Shown: in pieces, positions 1-6,987 of the stretch
Numbering within the stretch: the stretch's first letter is position 1
How the letters are laid out: each line of letters opens with the position of its first letter
NCBI GenBank assembly: GCA_027294815.1
Contig: JAPULP010000403.1
Location: forward strand, 1 to 7,164
Length of the DNA stretch: 7,164 nucleotides
Direction of reading: 5' to 3'
Source: Gemmatimonadota bacterium
Lineage (GTDB): Bacteria; Gemmatimonadota; Gemmatimonadetes; Gemmatimonadales; GWC2-71-9
Translations under genes and position numbers: made by a program
The notes under the pieces: model-generated
Database searches by the model: none
Seen by the model: the letters and a program-made list of their open reading frames with translations, nothing else
What the model was told of the DNA's origin: nothing

Positions 1-926
1 AGCAGCATGGCTCCGACATTGAGCGCGAGTTGCATTCCCTGCGAGGCCCCAGCGGCCGCGGCATCGATTACGTTTGCATCGCTGCGCTCCACATTTACCC
101 TCCCGCTCTCCGCGGTTTCCGGTGTGGCAGATTCCGGAACCGGCAGTTTTGAAATCACCAATGCAGCCGGAGCGTTCATGACGCTCGCAGTCAGGAGATG
201 TCCGGCGATGTCGGGAAAGTACGGCGACAGCATGCCTACATACGCCGCCATCACACCGCCGGCAATCGTGGCAAAGCCACCAACCATCACCGTGTTCAAC
301 TCCGAACGCGTGAGCCGTGCGATGAACGGCTTGATCATGAGGGGTGCCTCGGTCATGCCCACGAAGATGTTCCCCGCCACGGACAGGGTTTCGGCCCCTG
401 ACGTACGCATGGACCGCTGCATGACCCACGAGACCCCACGCACCAGACGCTGCAGGATACCGAGGTAGTAGAGCACCGACGTGAGTGCCGAGAAGAAAAT
501 GATGGTTGGGAGGACGGAGAACGCGAAGTATGCGCCGGTGTTGGCCCACGCAACTCCCGTCTCCAGTAATGCCATGTCCGACGGGCCGCCGACAGGATTA
601 CCGACCGGAACGTTGTTGCGCACCAAATTCCCGAAGATGAATCGTGCCCCGTCTTCGGTAAAAGCCAGCAACTGGGCAAACACGTTGTTGGCACCATCGA
701 ACAGCGCCTGGCCTACCGCTGTTTTGAGCACCAAGAAACCGAACACCACCTGCAACGCCACGCCAAAGCCCACGAGCCGCCAACTCACCTTGCTGCGGTC
801 GGAGGACATACTCCATGCGATGCCGATCATCACGGCGATGCCGACGATTCCCATACCTCGTTGGAGCAGCGGTGTATCGAGCCCTTCCGGCGCCAAGGCT
901 TGCTGCACGATCCAGAGTCCGGTCAT
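1..926 (-). CDS. nupC: NupC/CNT-family concentrative nucleoside transporter (3' end cut off by window)
   Basis: This inner-membrane symporter is expected to import nucleosides with Na+ or H+. The frame opens with ATG at 926 and stays open for 308 codons to the window edge, so the C-terminal part (roughly the last quarter, given a usual length of 400 or more) is missing. Visible features are several hydrophobic helices (about residues 25-40, 52-70, 130-157, 181-200, 210-235), the CNT signature GMTEAPL at 190-196 with the nucleoside-binding Thr-Glu, a GGVMAAYVGML stretch at about 213-223, a hydrophilic loop at about 262-290, and GASQGMQLALNVGAML at the cut end, which matches the family. The start codon overlaps the stop of the upstream adenosine deaminase gene as ATGA, and a GGAGAGGAA purine run about 14 nt upstream may serve as ribosome site. 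The context, directly after a deaminase and a nucleotidase, supports nucleoside uptake. The family is certain; the exact substrate range is not. The symbol is used in the family sense. Confidence 0.93.
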   Translation of the reverse strand, partial: MTGLWIVQQALAPEGLDTPLLQRGMGIVGIAVMIGIAWSMSSDRSKVSWRLVGFGVALQVVFGFLVLKTAVGQALFDGANNVFAQLLAFTEDGARFIFGNLVRNNVPVGNPVGGPSDMALLETGVAWANTGAYFAFSVLPTIIFFSALTSVLYYLGILQRLVRGVSWVMQRSMRTSGAETLSVAGNIFVGMTEAPLMIKPFIARLTRSELNTVMVGGFATIAGGVMAAYVGMLSPYFPDIAGHLLTASVMNAPAALVISKLPVPESATPETAESGRVNVERSDANVIDAAAAGASQGMQLALNVGAML

Positions 927-1948
927 GTGATGCCCTGAAGTTCCTCTCCGATCCGGGCCACCATTGCAACCTTCTCCTGGTCGGGCAAGAAAGCGCTTTC
1001 GAACGCGTTCAGGATCATTCGATCGATTTCCTCACGAGAAAAACCGCATTCGGTGTGTGCCAGCCAGTATTCGTCCGTGAGGGACACACCATCCATCAAC
1101 GGCCCGTCGGTGTTGAGTGTTACGACACACCCTTTATCGAAATATCGACGCACGGGGTGTTCGCCGACCGATTCGACCACACGAGTGTGTACGTTCGATG
1201 ACAGACAAACCTCGATCGGAATGCGCTGCTCGGCCACGTAGTTTTCCAGCTCGGGATCCTCGAGTAGCCGTGTGCCGTGACCGAGCCGCTGTACTCCGCA
1301 TACGTGCAGGGCCTGGCGAATGGAGTCGGGCCCGTCACCTTCGCCGGCGTGGCAGGTGCAACCCAAACCATGCCTCTGGGCGATACGGAACGCCTTCACG
1401 TGTTCTTCTGCCGGAAACCCCTGCTCCGCTCCGGCCAAATCAAAACCCACTACTCCCTCATCACGATAGTCGGCGGCCATCTCCGCAAGTCGGCTCGACA
1501 CGGTGGGTGACATCGTGCGGAGCGCTGTGACGATTACCGAAAACCGCACCCCGGTCTCGGCTGCGCCGCGTGCCAAGCCGGCCAACGGCGCTTCGAACGC
1601 CTGCTCCATGCTCATCGCCGGAGTGTGCAGCACAGGACAGTAGCGAACTTCCACGTACTGAATATTTTCGTCGGCCTTGTCCAGCAAGAACTCGTATGCC
1701 ACCCGCTCGAGGGCTGCGCGCGTCTGCAAGAGCGAAACGGCATAGCTGAAACGCTCGAGATATTCCTCGAGGTTAGCCGCGTTACTCACCAGCATCGCTT
1801 CGGCAACGCCCTCCGGATCTTCGGCAGGGGGAGTGAGCCCAGCCTGTCGCGCCAATTCAATGAGCGTCGCCGGTCGCAGGCAACCGTCCAAGTGCACATG
1901 CAGCTCGGCTTTCGGCAGCCGCCTTATGAGTTCCTTGGTGAGCGTCAA
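923..1948 (-). CDS. add: Adenosine deaminase
   Basis: This cytoplasmic zinc amidohydrolase is expected to convert adenosine or deoxyadenosine to inosine or deoxyinosine plus ammonia. It has 341 residues, normal for the family. The full metal and catalytic set is visible: HVH (His17, His19) in AELHVHLDG, CHAGEG with His200 and Glu203, LGHGTRL with His224, and NTDGP with Asp281. The segment EVCLSSNVHT, followed by EHPVRRYFDKG, is typical of bacterial ADA. Where the mammalian enzyme has Asp-Asp at the last site, this one has Asp-Gly (Gly282). The start is TTG at 1948, chosen because it puts LPKAELHVHLDG ten residues in and overlaps the preceding stop as TTGA; there is no convincing Shine-Dalgarno, so translation probably depends on coupling. 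Its end overlaps the transporter start by 4 nt. A related amidohydrolase such as adenine deaminase (type 2) is the main alternative, but the nucleoside transporter next door favours adenosine. Confidence 0.92.
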   Translation of the reverse strand: MTLTKELIRRLPKAELHVHLDGCLRPATLIELARQAGLTPPAEDPEGVAEAMLVSNAANLEEYLERFSYAVSLLQTRAALERVAYEFLLDKADENIQYVEVRYCPVLHTPAMSMEQAFEAPLAGLARGAAETGVRFSVIVTALRTMSPTVSSRLAEMAADYRDEGVVGFDLAGAEQGFPAEEHVKAFRIAQRHGLGCTCHAGEGDGPDSIRQALHVCGVQRLGHGTRLLEDPELENYVAEQRIPIEVCLSSNVHTRVVESVGEHPVRRYFDKGCVVTLNTDGPLMDGVSLTDEYWLAHTECGFSREEIDRMILNAFESAFLPDQEKVAMVARIGEELQGIT

Positions 1949-2181
1949 GGCGCTGGTGCGTCGGTGGATCGACCGCCGCTGACGGTTCGAACGATCATCC
2001 CTTCCTCCACGACGGTATCCGGAGAGAGGCGTCGTCCCACGCCGTCGGTGAAATAACCGGATCCACCGCTGAGCGTTTCGCTCAACGAGCGGTCGAAAAC
2101 GGCCAGGGCGGAACCGACGGTGTGGTCGGCAGGAACCACGACGGCCTGTTCATTAATAAAGATCTTGACCCGATCGGTCAT
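1945..2181 (-). CDS. Small conserved-looking protein, probable beta-grasp (ThiS/MoaD/ferredoxin-like) fold, function unknown
   Basis: I do not recognise this 78-residue protein as a named family. It begins with a VKIFINEQAVVVPADHTV pattern (residues 5-22), the beta-hairpin plus 'gxTv' layout seen at the start of ThiS, MoaD and Fer2_4 domains. A helix-like stretch follows (about 23-36), then YFTDGVGRRLSPDTVVEEGMI and a final strand IVRTV ending in Ser-Gly-Gly at about 68-70. A short tail RSTDAPAP follows the Gly-Gly. There are no cysteines, so it cannot bind a 2Fe-2S cluster like a ferredoxin. It has no signal peptide or membrane helix. Its ATG overlaps the nucleotidase stop (ATGA), and its TGA overlaps the TTG start of adenosine deaminase, so it is almost certainly expressed with them. 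No strong ribosome site precedes it. The fold assignment is inference from pattern; a sulfur-carrier or modifier role would be speculation, and a simple structural or partner protein is equally possible. Confidence 0.78.
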   Translation of the reverse strand: MTDRVKIFINEQAVVVPADHTVGSALAVFDRSLSETLSGGSGYFTDGVGRRLSPDTVVEEGMIVRTVSGGRSTDAPAP

Positions 2182-5100
2182 CTGTCGACGCGAAAGCGAG
2201 TCACCGAAGTCATCCCGACCGGCTGCGGCAGCCGCCCCAGATAGTTCGCCAGCGCGTCCACCGCAAAAAGACCGACGCGATCGACCTCACGGACCCCTGC
2301 CAGCATGTCGAAACCGGCCCCACCCGATGCCAAGAAATCGCTCGTGGCCAGACTGTACGTTTGGTTTCTTCGAAGCTCGGTGTTGTTGGGAAGCCGCACC
2401 CGTCGCACGCGATCACCGACTCGTCGACGGGGATCGTACCAAACCGTCATCCCGGCTACATGCACACTCGGCGTCCCGTCCACCAACGCGTGCTCGAGCA
2501 TCGAGAGGATAACGTCACCGGTCACGGTCACACGGACGACGGTTTGCGATAGGGGTTGGACTTGCGACAACCGGCCGTAGGTGACGGCCCCGGCAGGTAG
2601 CCCGGTAAGTACCCGGCCGGTCGCAACCACAGCCAGCTGTGTTCGTGCGCCGTTTCGATATGCGTCCGCCACGAGCCTCCCCAGCGCCGATTCGCCACTT
2701 GGCTGCGGATTGAGAGGGACATTGAGCTCGGCGACTATTCGGTTGGCGATGCGGTCGGCATCTGCGCGATACCGCGCCAGCACATTCTCGAGCGTGGGAT
2801 CAGCCCGGATCCCATCGGACCATACCTCCTGCACGGATGCACGGATGGCGCGGCGACCGCTGGCCAGCGTGACGAAGTCCACGAGCCCGATTTGCGCCCC
2901 GTCGGTGCCGGCCTGTACCACATGTATCCCGTTCACGATGGAGTGGACCCTGTCTCCATGAATGTCCCCGACGATGAGATCGACGGCGTTGGGTTCGAGT
3001 TGTTGGGCCAAATCGATGAGATCACCCTGGCACGCCTCGCGGCCGCATGTGGCGTTGGCGTGCGCCACGACCACGACGTAGTCGGGTTGGGTGTTGCGCA
3101 CCGTCCGAAGAACCCGGGTCACTGCGGCTGCCGGATCCGAAAAAGTCAGGCCGGCAATGTTGGCCGGTAGCACCGTGGAAACGGCGCTCGGCGCCGTCAC
3201 GCCGATCACGGCGATCCGCACACCGCCACGCTCGATCATGGTCCACTCTTCGGCCCAATCAGGGCGGGCGCGCCGGGCGGTCAACTCGAGGTTGGCTGCC
3301 AGCCACGGATACGACGATTGGCGCGCCCGTTCGCTGAGCGTGTCAGCCCCCCACGTGAACTCCCCTTCTCCGAACGCGACGGCGTCGTATCCGATGACGT
3401 TCAGTACATCGACCATCGGCCGCCCGAAGAATGCGTTTGAGGCAATGTCGCCGCTCAAGTGATCACCGGCATCGAGACGGATGGTCGCGCAGTTGCACCG
3501 CGCCTCCAACGAATCCATCCACGCTTTCAGCGCCAACGCACCACCGACGGCGCGCCCTCGCGACCACGGTGTGGTACGCGGCTCGATTCTGCCACCCAGA
3601 GCCGTGGTTACCAAAACCCTCAGCACCGTGCGGTCACGCGCGCTCGCCGGTGGTGGCCCGAAAAACTCACGCAACGCTGCGACGGCCCCGGCTGGAGCGA
3701 TTCTCCAATTGGCATTGAAATAGGAAGCCGAGTCGAGTATGCCCCGCCGCTCCACTTCCGCAAGCAGAAGATCGCGCATGCGTTCGTCGCGTATCGCCAC
3801 GACCGGGAGTCTCGCGAGCATCGGGTAACCACCGCCGCCCACCCGCCGAAAACTGCTCAGCGCCAGCGTGAACGTGTCCCTCGTCGTCACCAGACGTTCG
3901 TTGTAAACCAATTGCCGAATGCGAGAACCGACGGGCCGCGTGACGTCGATGACGTAATTCAGGCCGCTGACAATGTCGAAGTCCTGTCCCCGAAAATTCG
4001 GATCGACGGTCGCGCGACCACCTCGGCCGACCGTGAAGTACTCGGCCGATCGCTCGAGAAAGTCCCGCAACGTCCCACCGTCAATGCGTACCGACACGGG
4101 CGTGCTCTCGTCGGGATAGAGACCGAACACGTTGCGCCGCCGCATCCGTCCCGGTCCGAAGTAAACACCGAGATTGAACGCAGGGGTGGCCGACAGCTGC
4201 GCGCCGACACTGCGACGCTGCACGTCGTTGATGAGGTCGATGACCGGGCTACTTCCGACTCGGGCGAACCGCGCCGACCAACGCTCCGTGACCTCGGCCA
4301 CCGGCGTGTTGGCCCATATCTGCACGACGTTGTGCGACGTGCTGAGGCGCCGGGTAAGACCGGCGTGAGGCGGAACATCTTCGAGCGAGATCTCTTCACT
4401 GGTAATGCGAACGACACGAAACGGTTGCGACTCGCCCAGCCGCACCAACACGATCCGGGCGATCGTCACGCTACGGGTTAGAGGACGAGGCTGCATGAAG
4501 TGCACGCCGTTCACGGTGACGTTCACGACATTGCGATGAGAGTGGCCAAGGACGACGAGATCGGGTTTGACCGGCAACTCGGCGAATCTCGCGGCGACGT
4601 TCTCCTCACCGACGCCTGTCGGGTCATAGGAAGTCGGTCCGCCCATGCCGCTGTGTACGACGACAACCGTCAGCTCGGCGCCCGCCGCAACCAAATCGTT
4701 CATGGCCTGTTGGGCTTCCGGAATAATCGGACGAACGACGTATCGTCCGGCGAGTTTCGACCGGTTCCACACCATGGCGCCCGGCGTGGTGAAACCCGCA
4801 ATGCCAACGGATACGCCGCGCCGATTCACGATGGTCACACCCCCAAATGCCCGCCGTGGGTTGACCTCTGCCGTGTAAATGTTCGCACTCAACACGGGGA
4901 ACGTCGCCCCGTTCATGATCGCCAAAAACGTATCAAGACCGAAATCGAAATCGTGATCGCCCACGGCAAGCGCGTCATACCGTAGCACATTCATGGCATC
5001 GATCACGGGATGTCCGCGAAGCGCGGATTCGGTGGCGAAGTAGGTTGAGAACAGATCACCCTGCAGGAGACCACCGGCATCGACCAGAACGACTCCTCCC

Positions 5101-5315
5101 GGGATAGCACGTCGGAGCGAATCGACCACGGTGGCAACGCGCGTGAGTCCCCACGGCGCTTCTGTGTCGGTCACGTAGTCCCAGTGCATCGCCCGACCGT
5201 GAATGTCCGTAGTGGCCACCACGGCGACGCTCACCGTGTCCTGCGCCGCTGCAGCAAAGACACACAGGAAAGGGAGAAACGATCCGGCCGCAAAGCGAGT
5301 CAAGACATTGTTCAT
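2178..5315 (-). CDS. Exported tandem nucleotidase: 2',3'-cyclic phosphodiesterase/3'-nucleotidase-like half plus 5'-nucleotidase-like half
   Basis: The protein has 1045 residues in two complete copies of metallophosphatase plus 5'-nucleotidase C-terminal domain, similar in layout to Bacillus YfkN but shorter. Residues 1-24 form a Sec signal peptide (Arg7, hydrophobic core, Ala-Ala-Ala before Gln25); Cys18 lacks a lipobox. Half one (about 27-560): metallophosphatase motifs TTDIHG (Asp37, His39), GDHDFDFG (119-126), VVHSG (His221) and GHSH (His258, His260); C-terminal domain with SSPVIDLINDVQ, FGLYPDEST and GGGGYPML, which resembles CpdB. Half two (about 562-1045): DAGD (Asp618), WLAANL, AHAN (His752), GESALGRLVADA and LPAGAVTYG, which resembles UshA-type enzymes. 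In half one the expected DAGD is DAGG (Gly82). In half two the expected NDFHG is TALGG, NHEFD is EGEFT and GGHTH is GDIHG, so half two looks catalytically impaired. The ATG at 5315 is chosen because it gives the signal peptide and has GGAGGAG 11 nt upstream; in-frame codons further upstream run antisense-free but inside deoC. It probably supplies nucleosides to the transporter downstream. Confidence 0.9.
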   Translation of the reverse strand: MNNVLTRFAAGSFLPFLCVFAAAAQDTVSVAVVATTDIHGRAMHWDYVTDTEAPWGLTRVATVVDSLRRAIPGGVVLVDAGGLLQGDLFSTYFATESALRGHPVIDAMNVLRYDALAVGDHDFDFGLDTFLAIMNGATFPVLSANIYTAEVNPRRAFGGVTIVNRRGVSVGIAGFTTPGAMVWNRSKLAGRYVVRPIIPEAQQAMNDLVAAGAELTVVVVHSGMGGPTSYDPTGVGEENVAARFAELPVKPDLVVLGHSHRNVVNVTVNGVHFMQPRPLTRSVTIARIVLVRLGESQPFRVVRITSEEISLEDVPPHAGLTRRLSTSHNVVQIWANTPVAEVTERWSARFARVGSSPVIDLINDVQRRSVGAQLSATPAFNLGVYFGPGRMRRRNVFGLYPDESTPVSVRIDGGTLRDFLERSAEYFTVGRGGRATVDPNFRGQDFDIVSGLNYVIDVTRPVGSRIRQLVYNERLVTTRDTFTLALSSFRRVGGGGYPMLARLPVVAIRDERMRDLLLAEVERRGILDSASYFNANWRIAPAGAVAALREFFGPPPASARDRTVLRVLVTTALGGRIEPRTTPWSRGRAVGGALALKAWMDSLEARCNCATIRLDAGDHLSGDIASNAFFGRPMVDVLNVIGYDAVAFGEGEFTWGADTLSERARQSSYPWLAANLELTARRARPDWAEEWTMIERGGVRIAVIGVTAPSAVSTVLPANIAGLTFSDPAAAVTRVLRTVRNTQPDYVVVVAHANATCGREACQGDLIDLAQQLEPNAVDLIVGDIHGDRVHSIVNGIHVVQAGTDGAQIGLVDFVTLASGRRAIRASVQEVWSDGIRADPTLENVLARYRADADRIANRIVAELNVPLNPQPSGESALGRLVADAYRNGARTQLAVVATGRVLTGLPAGAVTYGRLSQVQPLSQTVVRVTVTGDVILSMLEHALVDGTPSVHVAGMTVWYDPRRRVGDRVRRVRLPNNTELRRNQTYSLATSDFLASGGAGFDMLAGVREVDRVGLFAVDALANYLGRLPQPVGMTSVTRFRVDR

Positions 5316-5326
5316 AATCAGCCTGG

Positions 5327-5333
5327 CTCCTCC
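5327..5333 (-). promoter_or_regulatory. Ribosome binding site of the nucleotidase gene
   Basis: GGAGGAG on the minus strand lies 11 nt before the ATG at 5315. It is the clearest Shine-Dalgarno among the minus-strand genes and decides the start against the longer open frame that reaches back to 5516 inside deoC. The short 44-nt gap after the deoC stop holds this site and no evident terminator, so read-through from deoC is likely. Confidence 0.75.
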
Positions 5334-5359
5334 AATGGGGACCCGCCGCTCATCCAGAG

Positions 5360-6112
5360 CTACACCATTTCGCATACGTCGGCGTGTCGAGCGGGATCCG
5401 CGAGAACCTCGCTCAACGTCGCTGTGTGCCTGTCGAGGCACCGCGCTAGCGCCAACGCCGACGACGTACCGAGCCGTGTGGCGCCGGCCGCCAACATCCC
5501 CAACGCCGTTGCGCAATCACGAATTCCGCCAGCCGCCTTCACGCCACATGCGTCTCCGACCACAAACCGCAACAGCTCCACTGCTTCGCTGGTCGCACCA
5601 CCTGCCGGGTGAAAACCCGTAGAGGTCTTGACGAACCTCGCCCCGGCCCGCTTTGCCACCAACGCCCCGTGGACAATCTGCAGCGGCGTGAGCGCCGCCG
5701 TCTCTAAGATTACCTTCACCGCGCGGCCGGCCGCTGCCTCCACCACACCTCGTATATCGTCCTCGGCGTGGCTCCACTCTCCACCCAGCATCCGCGCGAT
5801 GGGAGCCACCATGTCGATTTCGTGCGTACCCGCATCGACAGCGGCTTTTGCCTCCCGCACCTTCTCGACTGAGGGCATCGCGCCGAGCGGAAAACCCACG
5901 ACGCTCGCAACACGCACGTTGCCGTCACGGAGTCGGTCGGCGCACAACGATACCCACGACCCATTTACGCAAACAGCGGCAAAATCCCATTCCAAAGCCT
6001 CGTCACACAGGGTTTCGATATCCGCCTTGGTGGCGTCGGATCGAAGCAACGTGTGATCGACACAGCGCGGGAACCGCGCGTGAGCCGGGAGCAAGGAGCC
6101 GCGAGCCCGCAT
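5360..6112 (-). CDS. deoC: Deoxyribose-phosphate aldolase
   Basis: This cytoplasmic class I aldolase cleaves 2-deoxyribose-5-phosphate to acetaldehyde and glyceraldehyde-3-phosphate, the last step of deoxynucleoside breakdown. From the ATG at 6112 it has 250 residues, in the usual range. The family landmarks are in order: CVDHTLLRSDAT at 17-28, SVVGFPLGA at 70-78, HEIDMV with Asp100, the Schiff-base lysine in FVKTSTGF (Lys162), and the second active-site lysine in VKAAGGIR (Lys192). RLGTSSA near 213-219 is the phosphate-binding loop, with Ala where Gly is usual. The frame continues upstream to a GTG at 6229, which would add 39 Arg/Gly-rich residues and overlap the rhomboid stop by 13 nt. I prefer the ATG because it gives a family-like N terminus and follows a G-rich stretch, but the choice is uncertain. 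Phosphorylase and phosphopentomutase partners are not visible nearby. Confidence 0.93.
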   Translation of the reverse strand: MRARGSLLPAHARFPRCVDHTLLRSDATKADIETLCDEALEWDFAAVCVNGSWVSLCADRLRDGNVRVASVVGFPLGAMPSVEKVREAKAAVDAGTHEIDMVAPIARMLGGEWSHAEDDIRGVVEAAAGRAVKVILETAALTPLQIVHGALVAKRAGARFVKTSTGFHPAGGATSEAVELLRFVVGDACGVKAAGGIRDCATALGMLAAGATRLGTSSALALARCLDRHTATLSEVLADPARHADVCEMV

Positions 6113-6216
6113 CCCCACCCCACCCGGCCCGCGTTTACGCTCCCGAAAGTCGGCCAGGACGCCGCGGGCGAGGTCATCGCGTTCGAGGTCGTGGGGACGC
6201 TGGCCGCACACAGCCA

Positions 6217-6987
6217 CTAATACCGCCACGGCTGACGAGTGGCGAACACGGCCGTGTGCCGCCGCGTGGCCGCCAGCAAATCAGGCTTCGAGAACACCTT
6301 GATCAACACCGCTCCCACGATGAAACCCGACAAGTGCGCCATGAACGCGACTCCGCCACCCGACTGCACGCCCGCCAGAGACGGTAGCCCTCCCAAGAAC
6401 TGGAGCCCCGCCCAAAACAGCAACATGAAGTAGGCCGGCAACCTGACCCGCGTGATGAAGAACCCGAAGAAGATGAGGGTATGGACCGTCACCCTCGGGT
6501 AGAGCACGAGGTACGCGCCCATGATCCCGCTGATGGCCCCTGAGGCTCCCACCAGCGGCAATGGTGACGACGGGTCCGTGAGGATTTGTCCCAGTGCCGC
6601 AAGCACGCCGCACACCAGATAGAAACCCACGAACCGGCCGTGGCCCATGGCGTCCTCGATGTTGTTTCCAAACAACCAGAGGAACCACATGTTGCCGATG
6701 AGGTGGAACCACCCGCCGTGAAGGAACACCGACGACACGACCGTGAACCAGGCCGCGTCCGCAGCCCCAGCGCAGAGCGTGAGCGGACCCCGAGGGGTCA
6801 TCACGGGTTGCACGGGGTTCCCGAGCAGACGGGCCGGGATGACCCCCAGCTCGCACACCGACTGAGACAGGCGAGGCTCGGCGCCTCCACCCTGGAAAAC
6901 CAACCAGATAAGTGACGTGACGCCGATGATCACCAGGGTGACCACCGGCGTCAGCAGGGTCGGATTGTCGTCCTTGTACGGGAACAC
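6217..6987 (-). CDS. Rhomboid-family intramembrane serine protease
   Basis: This polytopic membrane protein of 256 residues belongs to the rhomboid (S54) family, which cleaves membrane-spanning segments of other proteins. The catalytic pair is visible: Ser149 in GASGAISG and His218 in FMAHLSGF. His95 and Asn99 in HLIGNMWFLWLFG form the usual oxyanion-side HxxxN motif. Hydrophobic helices lie at about 13-32, 85-108, 117-136, 144-163, 166-179, 184-202 and 213-232. The N terminus MFPYKDDNPT is typical of bacterial members. The start is GTG at 6987; a TAG lies four codons upstream in frame, so no earlier start exists. Only a weak AGG, 8 nt before GTG, could act as ribosome site. It is the first gene of the minus-strand cluster, and the substrate cannot be inferred. 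The link to nucleoside salvage is positional only; the short Arg-rich C-terminal tail carries no recognisable domain. Confidence 0.93.
   Translation of the reverse strand: MFPYKDDNPTLLTPVVTLVIIGVTSLIWLVFQGGGAEPRLSQSVCELGVIPARLLGNPVQPVMTPRGPLTLCAGAADAAWFTVVSSVFLHGGWFHLIGNMWFLWLFGNNIEDAMGHGRFVGFYLVCGVLAALGQILTDPSSPLPLVGASGAISGIMGAYLVLYPRVTVHTLIFFGFFITRVRLPAYFMLLFWAGLQFLGGLPSLAGVQSGGGVAFMAHLSGFIVGAVLIKVFSKPDLLAATRRHTAVFATRQPWRY

Noticed and set aside
7..468. 153-codon plus-strand open frame at the left edge
   Set aside because: It is antisense to the CNT transporter and shows no family motif; its apparent composition mirrors the helices on the other strand.
598..969. Minus-strand open frame of 123 codons over the transporter and adenosine deaminase junction
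   Set aside because: It is an out-of-frame shadow; the transporter frame starting at 926 carries the CNT motifs throughout the same DNA.
3459..4481. 340-codon open frame on the plus strand, antisense to the nucleotidase
   Set aside because: It is Arg/His-rich with no recognisable motif or domain and lies wholly opposite a gene with clear family motifs; in high-GC DNA long antisense frames are common.
5316..5359. Possible terminator between deoC and the nucleotidase gene
   Set aside because: The 44-nt gap has no convincing stem-loop followed by a T-run; it is taken up by the ribosome site.
5316..5516. Upstream extension of the nucleotidase frame by 67 codons
   Set aside because: It lies mostly inside the 3' end of deoC in another frame, is Arg-rich and unlike a signal peptide, while the ATG at 5315 gives a proper signal peptide and a GGAGGAG ribosome site.
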